DNA from: Comamonas sp009360615 | Lineage (GTDB): Bacteria; Pseudomonadota; Gammaproteobacteria; Burkholderiales; Burkholderiaceae_C | Strand: one strand, 5' to 3' | Length of the DNA: 64,000 nucleotides | NCBI RefSeq assembly: GCF_035784015.1 | Contig: NZ_JALKOW010000002.1 | In this document: positions 28,760 to 38,124 of the stretch, piece after piece | Layout of the letters: every line of letters begins with the position of its first letter | Position numbering within the stretch: the first letter of the stretch is position 1 | The notes under the pieces: generated by a model | Seen by the model: the letters and a program-made list of their open reading frames with translations, nothing else | Database searches by the model: none | Told to the model about the DNA's origin: nothing | Program-made: the position numbers and the translations under genes

Positions 28760-28777
28760 ATATCAACTCAGATCAAC

Positions 28778-30238
28778 TCAGCCAAGCTGAGGCTCCAGCT
28801 CCTGAGCCATCGGCCTGTGCCCCATGACCGCACAGACCAGCAAGGCCACCAGGGCAATCAGCGCGGTGCCCCATTCCGCATTCTGAAGGCCCAGGGCATT
28901 GGCCTGCTGCAGTGCCTGGGCATTTACCGAACCCGTGGCCTGCACTTGCGCCACCGGCAAGGCCGCCACCATCACCAGCACGGCCAGCCCCAGTGCCGCC
29001 CCCACCTGCTGGGCCGTGGCGGCCACGCCGGAAGCCACTCCCTGTTGCTGTGGCGCAATGCCCTCGCCCACCATTACCCACATGCCGGTCCAGCTGGCCC
29101 CCTGGCCGATGCTCATCACGACGAAGCCCGGCACCAGCCACCAGTAATTGCCGGCCATCGGCAGCACGGCAGCGGTCCAGACCAGGCCTGCAGCCCAGCC
29201 AGCCATCAGCACAATACGGGCGCTGTGGCGCGCCAGACCGCGTTCGGCCCATCGAATGCCTACCGTACAGACGATGGTAGGCAGCACAAAGGCCAGCCCG
29301 GCCTGCAGCGGGCTCCACCCCAGCACCTGCTGGAAGTAAAGGCCCAGAAAGTAGTACTGAACGCCGTAGCAACTCATGAACAGCAGCGTCAGCAGCATGG
29401 CATGCTGCAGGCCGCGCACCCTCAGCAGGGGCAGCGGCATCAGGGGCGCGGCCACCTGCTTTTCAATGGCCAAGAATACCGCCAGCGCCAGCACGCCTGC
29501 CAGCGCCACGGCCAGCGTACGCCCGTCCAGCCAGCCCCATTGCGGACCCTGCACCAGAGCCGTGACCAACAGGCTGCTGCCCAGCGTCACACTGATGCAA
29601 CCGGCCACATCGAAGCGGCGCTGATGGCGCGGCACGCTGGGCATCGGGGGCAGATAGCGCAGTGCCGCCACCGCACAAGGCCAGGCCATCGGCACCAGCA
29701 CCCACAGCACCCAGTGCCAGCCCAGCCACTGGGTCAGCACGCCACCCAGCAAGGCCCCTGCCGCCAGCCCTGCGGCGCTGGCCATGCTCCACACGGCCAG
29801 CGCCCGATTGCGCTCGGCACCGGGGCGGTACAGGGTGTTGATCATGGCCAGCGTGGCCGGGAACAGCAGCGCCGCCCCCACGCCTTGGGCCGCACGCGCG
29901 GCGATCAGCAGCCAGGCCTCGACGGCAAAGCCTCCGGCCAGCGACGCCAGGCCAAACAAGCCCATGGCGGCTACATACATGCGGCGCTGGCCCAGCAGAT
30001 CGGCGCAGCGCCCGCCCAGGAGCAGACAGCCGCCGAATGCCACGCTGTAGCCGCTGATCACCCATTGCAGATGGTGCGCAGGCAACTGCAGATGCATGCC
30101 CATGGCGTCCAGTGCCACGAACACGATCGTCGCATCCAGCGCAATCATCAGCTGCGCCAGGGACAACAGGGCCAGCGCTGCACGCGGATAGCGCAGGCTG
30201 GGCAGGGCTGGCAACTTGTTTTTCTCTTGATCCATCAC
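28778..30238 (-). CDS. MFS drug/metabolite exporter, DHA2 (EmrB/QacA) type
   Basis: 486 residues with about 14 membrane helices. Motif A is GGRCADLLGQRRMY (about 75-90) and motif C is around AAGLAAGALLGGVLT. The start MMDQEKN has two adjacent ATGs (30238 and 30235). Such transporters export drugs, dyes or metabolites using the proton gradient. It is divergent from a LysR gene across a 195-bp region with two palindromes, so it is likely controlled by that regulator. Confidence 0.88.
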   Translation of the reverse strand: MMDQEKNKLPALPSLRYPRAALALLSLAQLMIALDATIVFVALDAMGMHLQLPAHHLQWVISGYSVAFGGCLLLGGRCADLLGQRRMYVAAMGLFGLASLAGGFAVEAWLLIAARAAQGVGAALLFPATLAMINTLYRPGAERNRALAVWSMASAAGLAAGALLGGVLTQWLGWHWVLWVLVPMAWPCAVAALRYLPPMPSVPRHQRRFDVAGCISVTLGSSLLVTALVQGPQWGWLDGRTLAVALAGVLALAVFLAIEKQVAAPLMPLPLLRVRGLQHAMLLTLLFMSCYGVQYYFLGLYFQQVLGWSPLQAGLAFVLPTIVCTVGIRWAERGLARHSARIVLMAGWAAGLVWTAAVLPMAGNYWWLVPGFVVMSIGQGASWTGMWVMVGEGIAPQQQGVASGVAATAQQVGAALGLAVLVMVAALPVAQVQATGSVNAQALQQANALGLQNAEWGTALIALVALLVCAVMGHRPMAQELEPQLG

Positions 30239-30377
30239 ATCGGTCCTCGTTCTCGAAAAGGAGCGGCTGCTCGCCTCGTCGCTGCGGCGGGCATGAGTGC
30301 TCCAAAGCGTGCTGCATTGCAGGTGCAGCGTGGATGACCGGTCAGGCAGGCATCGTATTTAATTCAAGGACGCAGAT

Positions 30378-30415
30378 AAACATGAAAATCATGTTTAACT
30401 TATGCGTATACGCAT
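30378..30415. promoter_or_regulatory. Two palindromic operators between the MFS and LysR genes
   Basis: AAACATGAAAATCATGTTT (30378-30396) is an 8+3+8 inverted repeat; ATGCGTATACGCAT (30402-30415) is a perfect 14-bp palindrome. Both lie just upstream of the LysR start, a place where autoregulation and control of the divergent gene are common. Confidence 0.6.
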
Positions 30416-30433
30416 CAATCAAGCTCGAGTGCC

Positions 30434-31324
30434 ATGGATCTGAACGCCGTACACATGCTGGTCAAGGTGGCCGAGTGCAAAAGCTTCACGCAGGCCGCGC
30501 ACAGCCTGGGAACCACGCAGTCGCGCATCTCGCGGGCGATTGCCCAGCTGGAAGCCGATCTGGGCACCCGGCTGCTGCATCGCAATACGCGCAATGTCTC
30601 GCTCACGCCCGATGGCTGCACCCTGGTGGACCGCAGCGCCGCGCTGATAGCCGGGCTTGATGAAGCGCGCCAGCTGATGCTGGACCGGCGCTGCGAACCC
30701 AGTGGCGTGCTGCGCATGACCGCGCCCTCGGTGCTGGGACGGGTGGTGCTCACGCCGTTGCTGGGGCCGCTGATGGATCGCTATCCGAGCCTGCAGATCG
30801 ACGCCAGCTTTACCGACCGGGTGGTGGACATGGTGGAAGAAGGTTTTGACGCAGCCGTGCGAATAGGCCCTCTGGCCGACAGCCGCATGATTGCGCGCAG
30901 CCTGCCGCCGCTGCGCTGGGTGACCGTGGTCTCTCCCGGCTATCTGCAAGCCCATGGCGCACCGCGCACACTGCAGGAGCTGGCAAGGCACCGCTGCCTG
31001 TCGGTCTACAACCACTATCTGGGATTTCAGGTGCCCTGGCAGTTCAAGGCCGAAGGCGAAGAGCCGCTGGACTGGATGCCGCCGCAGTCCATCAGCTTCG
31101 ACAGCGGCGATCCTTTGATCGAGGGGTCGCTGGCTGGTCTGGGCGTGGCCCAGGTCATGGAGTTTGCCGTGCGCGAGCACATTGCCAGTGCACGGCTCAT
31201 ACCCGTGCTGACGCAGCTCGAAGGCCGCAGCCGCGAGCTGTCTCTGGTCTACCCTCGCACCCGCCACGCCTCGCCCAAAGTGAAGGCGCTGGCCCAGATG
31301 CTGCTGGAACAGGCACGCTGGTAG
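30434..31324 (+). CDS. LysR-family regulator of the divergent MFS exporter
   Basis: 296 residues, CrgA/PA2220-like LysR type. The helix-turn-helix is at about 15-60 (FTQAAHSLGTTQSRISRAIAQLEADLGTRLLHR written in two motifs: QSRISRAIAQLE, LGTRLLHRNTR). The effector domain has the RIGPLADSRMIAR and VSPGYLQAHGAPRTLQEL features of this subgroup. It starts 18 bp after a palindromic operator and faces away from the exporter gene. Confidence 0.9.
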   Translation: MDLNAVHMLVKVAECKSFTQAAHSLGTTQSRISRAIAQLEADLGTRLLHRNTRNVSLTPDGCTLVDRSAALIAGLDEARQLMLDRRCEPSGVLRMTAPSVLGRVVLTPLLGPLMDRYPSLQIDASFTDRVVDMVEEGFDAAVRIGPLADSRMIARSLPPLRWVTVVSPGYLQAHGAPRTLQELARHRCLSVYNHYLGFQVPWQFKAEGEEPLDWMPPQSISFDSGDPLIEGSLAGLGVAQVMEFAVREHIASARLIPVLTQLEGRSRELSLVYPRTRHASPKVKALAQMLLEQARW

Positions 31325-32066
31325 GCTTCGGGCCGCACCCTGCGCTGGCAGACTGCGCAGCACCCACCGCATTGCCCAGGCTGAATGCCCCATGTTGACC
31401 GGTGAAGCCTGACCCGGCGCCTGCATGATCCGCCTCTGCACCGGCGGCAGGGTTTCGAAGGCCCCCTGGTGCCTGCTCATGAACAGCGGCTACAAAGCCT
31501 CAACGGGCTTGGGTGACATCGTCCAGCTCGGGAACCGCACGGGTACAGAACGCAACCACGACACTGCCCCCCCGGCACCATGGCGCCCATGACCGCAGCA
31601 GCACTTCGGGGTATCAATGGCCCGCAGTCCGCCCACTTCATCTTTGCGATGCATGCCAGTTATTCACGAATTCTGTTGAAGTGAATTCAATAATGAAAGC
31701 ATTCCTGCTCCTCGCTTTCCATCAATCCGTTGCATCCTCGCCACCATCCGCGAATCGCAGGTCGGGGCAGAACCCATGCAGCCCGCAGATGGCAGCATCC
31801 ACAGCGGCCCATAAATCCATACAAAACAAATACTTGGCAAAAAAACTGCCGGATTCGCCTTACTTCATGACAACCCGAAGCGCGCGCACCCTCCATAAAT
31901 CGCTCACAATCTGCACCCACTGAACGGCAATGCGTGTCATCGCCGATCGCGCACGCCGCGTTGTTACCCAAGGGCCGGCCGTGCAGAACCACAATAATGC
32001 AAGCCATGACAAAGGCCTTAGCCAGCCTGCCTCCCCTGTCATGTCCTGCCAGAAAATCTCGTATTC
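31325..32066. other. 742-bp region without a recognisable gene
   Basis: Short frames exist on both strands (for example 31693-31923 plus and the 5' part of a long minus frame ending at 31480), but none has a ribosome site or a recognisable product. The downstream half becomes AT-richer and carries a sigma-54-like element at 31835; it probably holds the lysP promoter and leader. Confidence 0.5.
31835..31850 (+). promoter_or_regulatory. Possible sigma-54 promoter upstream of lysP
   Basis: TGGCAAAAAAACTGCC has GG and GC exactly 10 nt apart and matches the -24/-12 pattern (TGGCA, CTGC). It lies about 217 bp upstream of lysP. A chance match is possible because of the A-run. Confidence 0.35.
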
Positions 32067-33542
32067 ATGAGCGACAGCGAATCCACCGCAGCAACCGGCC
32101 AGTTGCACCGTTCCCTCAAGGCCCGCCATATGTCGATGATCGCCATCGGCGGCTCCATCGGCACCGGCCTTTTCGTCGCCTCCGGCGCCACCATCTCCCA
32201 GGCAGGCCCCGGCGGCGCATTGCTGGCCTACATGATCGTAGGCCTGATGGTCTACTTTCTGATGACCAGTCTGGGCGAGATGGCGGCCCACATGCCCGTC
32301 TCCGGCTCTTTCGCCACCTATGGCGCCAAGTACGTGGACGAAGGTTTCGGCTTCGCGCTGGGCTGGAACTACTGGTACAACTGGGCTGTGACGATTGCCG
32401 TGGACCTGGTGGCCGCCCAGCTGGTGATGGCCTATTGGTTCCCGGGCACCAACGGAGTGCTTTGGAGTGCGCTGTTTCTGGCCCTGATGTTCGGCCTCAA
32501 CGCACTGTCGGCCAAGGGCTTCGGCGAATCCGAATTCTGGTTCGCCGCCATCAAGGTGACCACCGTGCTGGTCTTCATTGCCGTTGGCGTGCTGATGATC
32601 TTCGGCATCTTGCAAGGCGGCGCACCGGAGGGAATCTGGGGCAATATTGCCAACCTGAGCACAGGCGACGCGCCGTTTGCGGGAGGCTTTGCAGCCTTGA
32701 TCGGAGTGGCCATGGTGGTGGGGTTCTCCTTCCAGGGCACGGAACTGATCGGCATCGCCGCCGGCGAGTCGGAGGATCCGGCCAGGAACGTGCCCAAGGC
32801 CGTGCGCAAGGTGTTCTGGCGCATCTTGCTGTTCTACGTCTTCGCCATCCTCATCATCGGCCTGCTGATTCCCTACACCGACCCCAAGCTGCTGCGCAAC
32901 GATCTGGGCGATATCGCCGTCAGCCCCTTCACGCTGGTGTTCGAACGGGCCGGCCTGCTGGGCGCTGCGGCCGTCATGAATGCCGTGGTGCTGACCTCGG
33001 TGCTGTCGGCCGGCAACTCAGGCATGTACGCCTCCACCCGCATGCTGTATGCGCTGGCCAAGCAAGGCATGGCCCCCAAGGTGTTCGCCCAGGTCAACAC
33101 GCGTGGCGTGCCGGTTCTGGCATTGATCGCCACCACCGTGATCGCCGCCCTGTGCTTTCTGACCAATATTTTCAGCCCCGAAGTGGTCTACATCTGGCTG
33201 CTGAATCTGTCCGGCATGTGCGGCTTCGTGGCCTGGCTGGGCATTGCCATCAGCCACTACCGCTTCCGCAAGGGCTGCGAAGTGCAGAACTACGATATGA
33301 ACCAGCTGCCCTACAAGGCCGCTGCCTTCCCATTCGGCCCCATCTTCGCCTTTGTGCTGTGCCTGATCATCACTCTGGGCCAGAACTACGAAAACCTGAT
33401 CAAGGATCAGATCGACTGGGTCGGCGCCATCGCAACCTATATCGGCCTGCCTCTTTTCCTGGCCATCTGGTTTGGCTACAAATGGGTCAAGGGCACGAAG
33501 ATCGTCAAGTATTCGGAAATGGATTTGAGCGGCTCGCGTTAA
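32067..33542 (+). CDS. lysP: Lysine-specific permease LysP
   Basis: 491 residues, 12 membrane helices, APC superfamily. Long stretches match E. coli LysP as I know it: IGGSIGTGLFVASGATIS, MPVSGSFATYGAKYVDEGFG, GWNYWYNWAVTIAVDLVAAQ, VGFSFQGTELIGIAAGESED, SAGNSGMYASTRMLYALA and IIWFGYK-like C-terminus (AIWFGYKWVKG). It imports lysine by proton symport; in E. coli LysP also senses lysine together with CadC, but no cadC is here. The ATG at 32067 fits the family start. Confidence 0.87.
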   Translation: MSDSESTAATGQLHRSLKARHMSMIAIGGSIGTGLFVASGATISQAGPGGALLAYMIVGLMVYFLMTSLGEMAAHMPVSGSFATYGAKYVDEGFGFALGWNYWYNWAVTIAVDLVAAQLVMAYWFPGTNGVLWSALFLALMFGLNALSAKGFGESEFWFAAIKVTTVLVFIAVGVLMIFGILQGGAPEGIWGNIANLSTGDAPFAGGFAALIGVAMVVGFSFQGTELIGIAAGESEDPARNVPKAVRKVFWRILLFYVFAILIIGLLIPYTDPKLLRNDLGDIAVSPFTLVFERAGLLGAAAVMNAVVLTSVLSAGNSGMYASTRMLYALAKQGMAPKVFAQVNTRGVPVLALIATTVIAALCFLTNIFSPEVVYIWLLNLSGMCGFVAWLGIAISHYRFRKGCEVQNYDMNQLPYKAAAFPFGPIFAFVLCLIITLGQNYENLIKDQIDWVGAIATYIGLPLFLAIWFGYKWVKGTKIVKYSEMDLSGSR

Positions 33543-33718
33543 TACCCAGTCATTGGAACTCTCCCAAGGGCGGCACCGGCAACGGTGCTGCCCTTCTTGC
33601 TTCATGGCCACCAGTCGGTATCGATTAGTCTCAACAGACGATTCATGTCATGACAAATATCTGAAGAATGCCTGCCAACAGGCCAGAACCTGCAAGGTTT
33701 TCACAAGGGAGGAGAGCA

Positions 33719-35095
33719 ATGCAAAACAAGATGATGAACAAGGCGCTGCTGCTGTGCATGGGTTTGCTGGGCGCTGGAGCCGCCTGCGCCAAGGTACCCG
33801 CCGCCGAGGCCGACAGGCTGGGCAAGGAGCTGACCTGCACCGGCGCCATCAAGGCCGGCAATGCCGATGGCAGCATTCCGCCCTTCACGGGAAAGATACT
33901 GGGCGTGCCACCCGGCGTGAAGTTCACCAAGTCCGTGGGACAGTTCCAGCCGGACATCTATGCCCACGAGAAGCCGCTGTTCGAAATCACGGCCGCCAAC
34001 ATGGCACAGTACAGCGACAAGCTCAGTGACGGACAAAAGGCGCTGCTTGGCAAATTTCCGGCCACCATGCGCATTCCCGTCTATCCGGGCCACCGCGACT
34101 TCCGGTATGACGACGAGATCTGTGCCGTTGCAAAGCGCAACGCACTGGAGGCCGAAGTCATCAACGACGGCAATGGCGTCAAGGGCTATATGGGGGCACT
34201 GCCCTTCCCCATTCCCAAGAGCGGCATTGAGCTGCTGTGGAACAACCTCATGCCGAGCCGCGCCAGCACCGAAGAGGTGGAACGGGACATGGCGCTGGTG
34301 GGCGCGGGCGGCGATATCGCCTGGGGCCGTACCAGCTACATCCAGCTCAGCCGCTATGACTCCAGGGAAAACCTGGGCAAGCCCAACGAAGGCAAGTACG
34401 CCTATGTGACCAACTTCTCCATCCTGCCCGAGCGTGAAAAAGGCAGCGTCATCCTGTCGATCGAGCCCATGAACTTCGGCACGGACAAGCGGCTGGCATG
34501 GAACTACGACCCCGGCACGCGCCGCGTACGCCAGCTGCCGGAGTTCGGCTATGACCAGCCCGCGCCGGGAACCAGCGGCAAGGCGACCATCGACTCGGAG
34601 CGGCTGTTCAACGGTGGATCGGAGCGCTATGAATGGACCATGCACGGCAAGCGTGAAATGTTCATTCCAGCCAACACCTTTCGCATCAACCAGCCGCTGA
34701 AGTACGCCGATCTGCTCAAGCCCGGCCACCCCAACCCGGCGTACACCCGCTATGAACTGCGCCGTGTCTGGGTGCTGGAGGGCAAGCTCAAGCCCGGCTT
34801 CCGGCACCTGTACTCCAAGCGCGTGATGTTCATCGACGAAGACACCGGACATGCCGTATCGGGCGACTTCTACGACGCCCGCGGCCAGCTGTGGCAGCAC
34901 GGTGAAATCAATTACTACTACGCCTACGACATCAAGAAATGGCACGCGGGCACATCGTTCTACTACGACCTGAATGCCGGCTCCTATGTGAGCATGAATC
35001 TGGTCCAGGAGCGCCCCAAGGCGCCGATTCTGGGCAGGGACAACCTGCGCGCCAGCCAGTACACGCCCGAAGCGATCCGCAACCTGGGCAACTGA
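33719..35095 (+). CDS. DUF1329 outer-membrane-associated protein
   Basis: 458 residues from the ATG at 33719, which has GGGAGG about 8 nt upstream and starts a signal peptide (MMNKALLLCMGLLGAG to ACAK). The mature part matches DUF1329: AAEADRLGKELTCTGAIKAGN, then YPGHRDFRYDDEIC, and the conserved NQPLKYADLLKPGHPNPAYTRYE split here as KYADLLKPGHPN and RYELRRVWVLEG. Members are often encoded beside a DUF1302 porin-like protein and implicated in hydrophobic-compound or lipid handling; no DUF1302 partner is present here. Unknown function. Confidence 0.85.
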   Translation: MQNKMMNKALLLCMGLLGAGAACAKVPAAEADRLGKELTCTGAIKAGNADGSIPPFTGKILGVPPGVKFTKSVGQFQPDIYAHEKPLFEITAANMAQYSDKLSDGQKALLGKFPATMRIPVYPGHRDFRYDDEICAVAKRNALEAEVINDGNGVKGYMGALPFPIPKSGIELLWNNLMPSRASTEEVERDMALVGAGGDIAWGRTSYIQLSRYDSRENLGKPNEGKYAYVTNFSILPEREKGSVILSIEPMNFGTDKRLAWNYDPGTRRVRQLPEFGYDQPAPGTSGKATIDSERLFNGGSERYEWTMHGKREMFIPANTFRINQPLKYADLLKPGHPNPAYTRYELRRVWVLEGKLKPGFRHLYSKRVMFIDEDTGHAVSGDFYDARGQLWQHGEINYYYAYDIKKWHAGTSFYYDLNAGSYVSMNLVQERPKAPILGRDNLRASQYTPEAIRNLGN

Positions 35096-35136
35096 TCGGC
35101 ACCGGGAGATTCCGCCGCCGTGCGCACCGTCAGGTG

Positions 35137-35165
35137 AAAAGAGAGGCCATGCGCCTCTCTTTTTT
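35137..35165 (+). terminator. Intrinsic terminator of the DUF1329 gene
   Basis: Stem AAAAGAGAGGC/GCCTCTCTTTT with a 5-nt loop and a T-run ending at 35165, 41 bp after the stop. Confidence 0.88.
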
Positions 35166-35560
35166 ATGGTCGGTCCCACGCACCTGGGAAGCGCCCCCCC
35201 ACTCCTGCCCGGGCAGCGTGCTAGGATGAACTACCGTGCCAGCATTGAAAACCATAAAAACTGGTGCCGTTTTGCCTGTCTTCGAGTCGATTTCCACGTG
35301 CGCATCATTCACCAGCAGCCAACGACCCCGCCGGTCGCATGGCAAGGCACGGCTCCGGCGGGAGCCCCTCCCGGATTCACCGGCCATCGGACGCCCCCCT
35401 TACCGTCATCGATACCCTGTGGCCCGGCCCGGACAGCGCGACCCGTGCCCCCTTGAAACAAAGCGCCTCTTCGGCCAAGGTCGCACCGCCTCATGCTCTT
35501 TTAATCCCTGCACAACCAAGCACGACTAAGCTTGCAGACGAGATTTAGTTCGCCGCAATC
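35166..35560. other. 395-bp region before the SulP gene, no gene seen
   Basis: No convincing frame, ribosome site or recognisable product in these bases. It should contain the promoter of the SulP transporter gene. Confidence 0.5.
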
Positions 35561-37285
35561 ATGACCACCAAGCAATCCCTGGCCAGATGGCTGCCCTTTC
35601 TCGATTGGCCCCAACCGACACTCGGCCTGCTGCGCGGTGAATTCTGGGCCGGCCTGACCGTGGGCCTGATGCTGCTGCCCCAGGGGGTGGCTTATGCCGC
35701 ACTGGCCGGCATGCCACTGATCACCGGCATCTATGCCTCCATCATTCCTGCGGCAGTGGCCATTCTCTTCAGTCCCTCCCCCCGGCTGGGAGTGGGGCCG
35801 ACCGCGCTGAGCGCCTTGCTGATCGGTGCCTCGCTGACCGGCATGGCCGAGCCTGGCTCGGCCCAATGGGTTGCGCTGGCGGCATGGATGGCCATTCTTT
35901 CCGGCCTGGTGCAATGGAGCCTGGGCATGGTGCGCGCGGGCTGGCTGCTCAACCTGGTCACCTCACCCGTGCTGGCAGGCTTCACCCAGGCGGCCGCCCT
36001 GCTGATTCTGGCCTCGCAACTGCCCACCCTGCTGGGAATGCGCGCTGACTGGTCCACCGTCTGGCACTCGCCGTCCATCTACCTGTTCAGCATCCCGTCC
36101 ATCGCCTACGGCGTGGCCAGCATGGCCTTGCTGATGCTGGCCAAGAAGTGGCGGCCGGCCTTCCCCTCGGCCATCTTCATCATCGGCCTGAGTGGTTTCA
36201 TCAGCTGGTTCACCGGCTTTGCCGATGGGGGCGGTGCCGTGATCGGCCATCTGCCGGCAGGGCTGCCCAGCTTTCATTGGCCAGGCATGCTGGACTGGGA
36301 TCAGTTCGGTGCCCTGATCATGCCGGTGCTGGTCATCTCCCTGGTCAGCTTTCTGGAGACGGCCTCCAGCGCCCAGGTCGAGCATCAGCAGGCCGGCACA
36401 CGCTGGAACGAGAACCAGGATCTGATTGCCCAGGGCCTGTCCAAGATCAGCGCCGGCCTGTTCGGCAGCTTTGCCACCAGCGCCTCTTTCTCGCGCTCGG
36501 CGGTCAATCTGCTCGCAGGGGCCAGAACCGGCTATGCGAATGTGTTTTCCATCCTGCTGGTGGTGGTCGTCGTGCTCTGGTTCATTCCCTGGCTCTACCA
36601 TGTGCCCCAGGCAGCGCTGGCAGCCATCGTGATCACGGCAGTGCTCAATCTGGTCAAGCCCAGCGCAATTCTCAAGCTGTTCAGAGTTTCCAAGGTGGAA
36701 GCCTGCATCAGCGTCGCCACCCTGGTGCTGACCATCGTTACGGCCCCGCGCATGTACTGGGGAGTGTTCGCGGGCATCATGCTCAGCCAGGCCTACTACC
36801 TCTATCACCACCTGCACCCCCGAATCATCGAGGTCGGCGAGCATCCCGATGGCAGCCTGCGCAGCCGCCAGCTCTGGCAGCTGCCGGCGCTCGCACCCAA
36901 TGTGGTGGCCGTGCGCATGGACGCAGACCTGGACTTTGCCACGGCCACGGCTCTTGAGCGCTACGCGGCCGATGCCCTGCAGCGGGCGCCCCAGGCCAAA
37001 GACCTGGCGCTGCTGATGCAGTCCATCAACAGCATCGACATCACCGGCGTCGAAACCTTCGCCCGGCTGGAGCGCCTGGTCGCATTGCGTGGCGGCCTGC
37101 TGCATGTGGTGGGGCTGAAATTGCCTGCGGAGCAACGGCTGGAGCGCGCCGGCCTGCTGCACCGGCAGGGTAGCCCCATCAGGCTCTATCGCACAGATGC
37201 CGACTTTCTGCGGACGCTTGGCAATTTACCCACACAACCGCCCCGCATCAACGCTGACGAAAAGCCTACATCCACAAAAAGATAA
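35561..37285 (+). CDS. SulP-family anion transporter with STAS domain
   Basis: 574 residues. About 12 membrane helices (1-420) with the SulP signature near the N-terminus (GLTVGLMLLPQGVAYAALAGMP split as GLMLLPQGVAYA, LAGMPLITGIYAS). The cytoplasmic C-terminal STAS domain (about 440-560) carries the conserved SIDITGVETF loop, whose Asp/Ser-Thr region is a regulatory phosphorylation site in relatives. Substrates in the family include sulfate, bicarbonate and dicarboxylates; none can be assigned. The stop is followed 40 bp later by the GGDEF gene. Confidence 0.9.
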   Translation: MTTKQSLARWLPFLDWPQPTLGLLRGEFWAGLTVGLMLLPQGVAYAALAGMPLITGIYASIIPAAVAILFSPSPRLGVGPTALSALLIGASLTGMAEPGSAQWVALAAWMAILSGLVQWSLGMVRAGWLLNLVTSPVLAGFTQAAALLILASQLPTLLGMRADWSTVWHSPSIYLFSIPSIAYGVASMALLMLAKKWRPAFPSAIFIIGLSGFISWFTGFADGGGAVIGHLPAGLPSFHWPGMLDWDQFGALIMPVLVISLVSFLETASSAQVEHQQAGTRWNENQDLIAQGLSKISAGLFGSFATSASFSRSAVNLLAGARTGYANVFSILLVVVVVLWFIPWLYHVPQAALAAIVITAVLNLVKPSAILKLFRVSKVEACISVATLVLTIVTAPRMYWGVFAGIMLSQAYYLYHHLHPRIIEVGEHPDGSLRSRQLWQLPALAPNVVAVRMDADLDFATATALERYAADALQRAPQAKDLALLMQSINSIDITGVETFARLERLVALRGGLLHVVGLKLPAEQRLERAGLLHRQGSPIRLYRTDADFLRTLGNLPTQPPRINADEKPTSTKR

Positions 37286-37325
37286 GGGTCGCTGCTACAC
37301 TGACGGCCACCATTGATAGCTCGTC

Positions 37326-38120
37326 GTGACCTCATCCGCCCCCCATCAATCCGTGTTTCTGCGCGATCTGCGCCTTGCCACCGCACACAATCTGGTGACT
37401 CGCGCGGGTGGTGGCGATATCCGTCTGCCCACCGACACCCCTACCCACTACCTGCAAGCGCTGATTGATGGCTTGTGCGCCCTGTCGTTGCGCGACCCGC
37501 TCACGGGTCTGGCCAACCGTCGCCATTTCCGCTCCGTGATCGAGCGTGAGATCGACCGCGTGGCCCGCTCGGGGGAGACCGCGCTGCTGCTGATGCTGGA
37601 CATCGACCACTTCAAGCAGATCAACGACGAGCACGGCCATATCGCCGGCGACATGGTGCTGCAATCGGTGGCACAGACCCTGTCGGAAATCATTCGTCCC
37701 ATGGACACGCTGGCGCGCTTTGGTGGCGAGGAATTCGCCATAGTGCTGCCGGTCTGTCCTGCCCATCAGGGCCGTGCGGTTGCCGAGCGCCTGCGCCAGG
37801 CCATCGAAAACAACTCCATCGCCGTGTCTTCGGGTCAGGCGCTGAAGGTCACCGTCAGTATCGGCGGAGTCTACGCCCAGCAATGGATTCGCAGCACGGC
37901 GCAGCTATGGACAGAGCGTGCCGATCGCCAGCTCTATCTGGCCAAATCGGCAGGCCGCAATTGCGTGTGTGTCGAGGAACCACCCGACAGTACGGTGAGT
38001 GCAGAGGAAAAAAGCCTGCTTTTCAGCCCTTTGACCCCCTCCTCGTTAGAGGAAAATGTTTCCGACAACACAGCACCAGACGTAAACACCGACGCCGCAA
38101 GCCAGGTCATAACGCCTTGA
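37326..38120 (+). CDS. Soluble GGDEF diguanylate cyclase
   Basis: 264 residues with a GTG start at 37326 (no in-frame ATG exists before the catalytic domain). The GGDEF domain begins at about residue 55 (LRDPLTGLANRRHF); the active site is GGEEF (133-137) and the RPMD inhibitory site for cyclic di-GMP is 5 residues before it (124-127). No membrane segment, so it is cytoplasmic, with a short N-terminal and an acidic, Ser/Thr-rich C-terminal tail (after about 215). It is followed 4 bp later by a MinD-like ATPase gene, so the two are translated together. Confidence 0.85.
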   Translation: MTSSAPHQSVFLRDLRLATAHNLVTRAGGGDIRLPTDTPTHYLQALIDGLCALSLRDPLTGLANRRHFRSVIEREIDRVARSGETALLLMLDIDHFKQINDEHGHIAGDMVLQSVAQTLSEIIRPMDTLARFGGEEFAIVLPVCPAHQGRAVAERLRQAIENNSIAVSSGQALKVTVSIGGVYAQQWIRSTAQLWTERADRQLYLAKSAGRNCVCVEEPPDSTVSAEEKSLLFSPLTPSSLEENVSDNTAPDVNTDAASQVITP

Positions 38121-38124
38121 GACG

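Noticed and set aside
31513..31923. Possible gene in the 742-bp gap before lysP
   Set aside because: No ribosome site, no recognisable domain, composition like neighbouring non-coding DNA.
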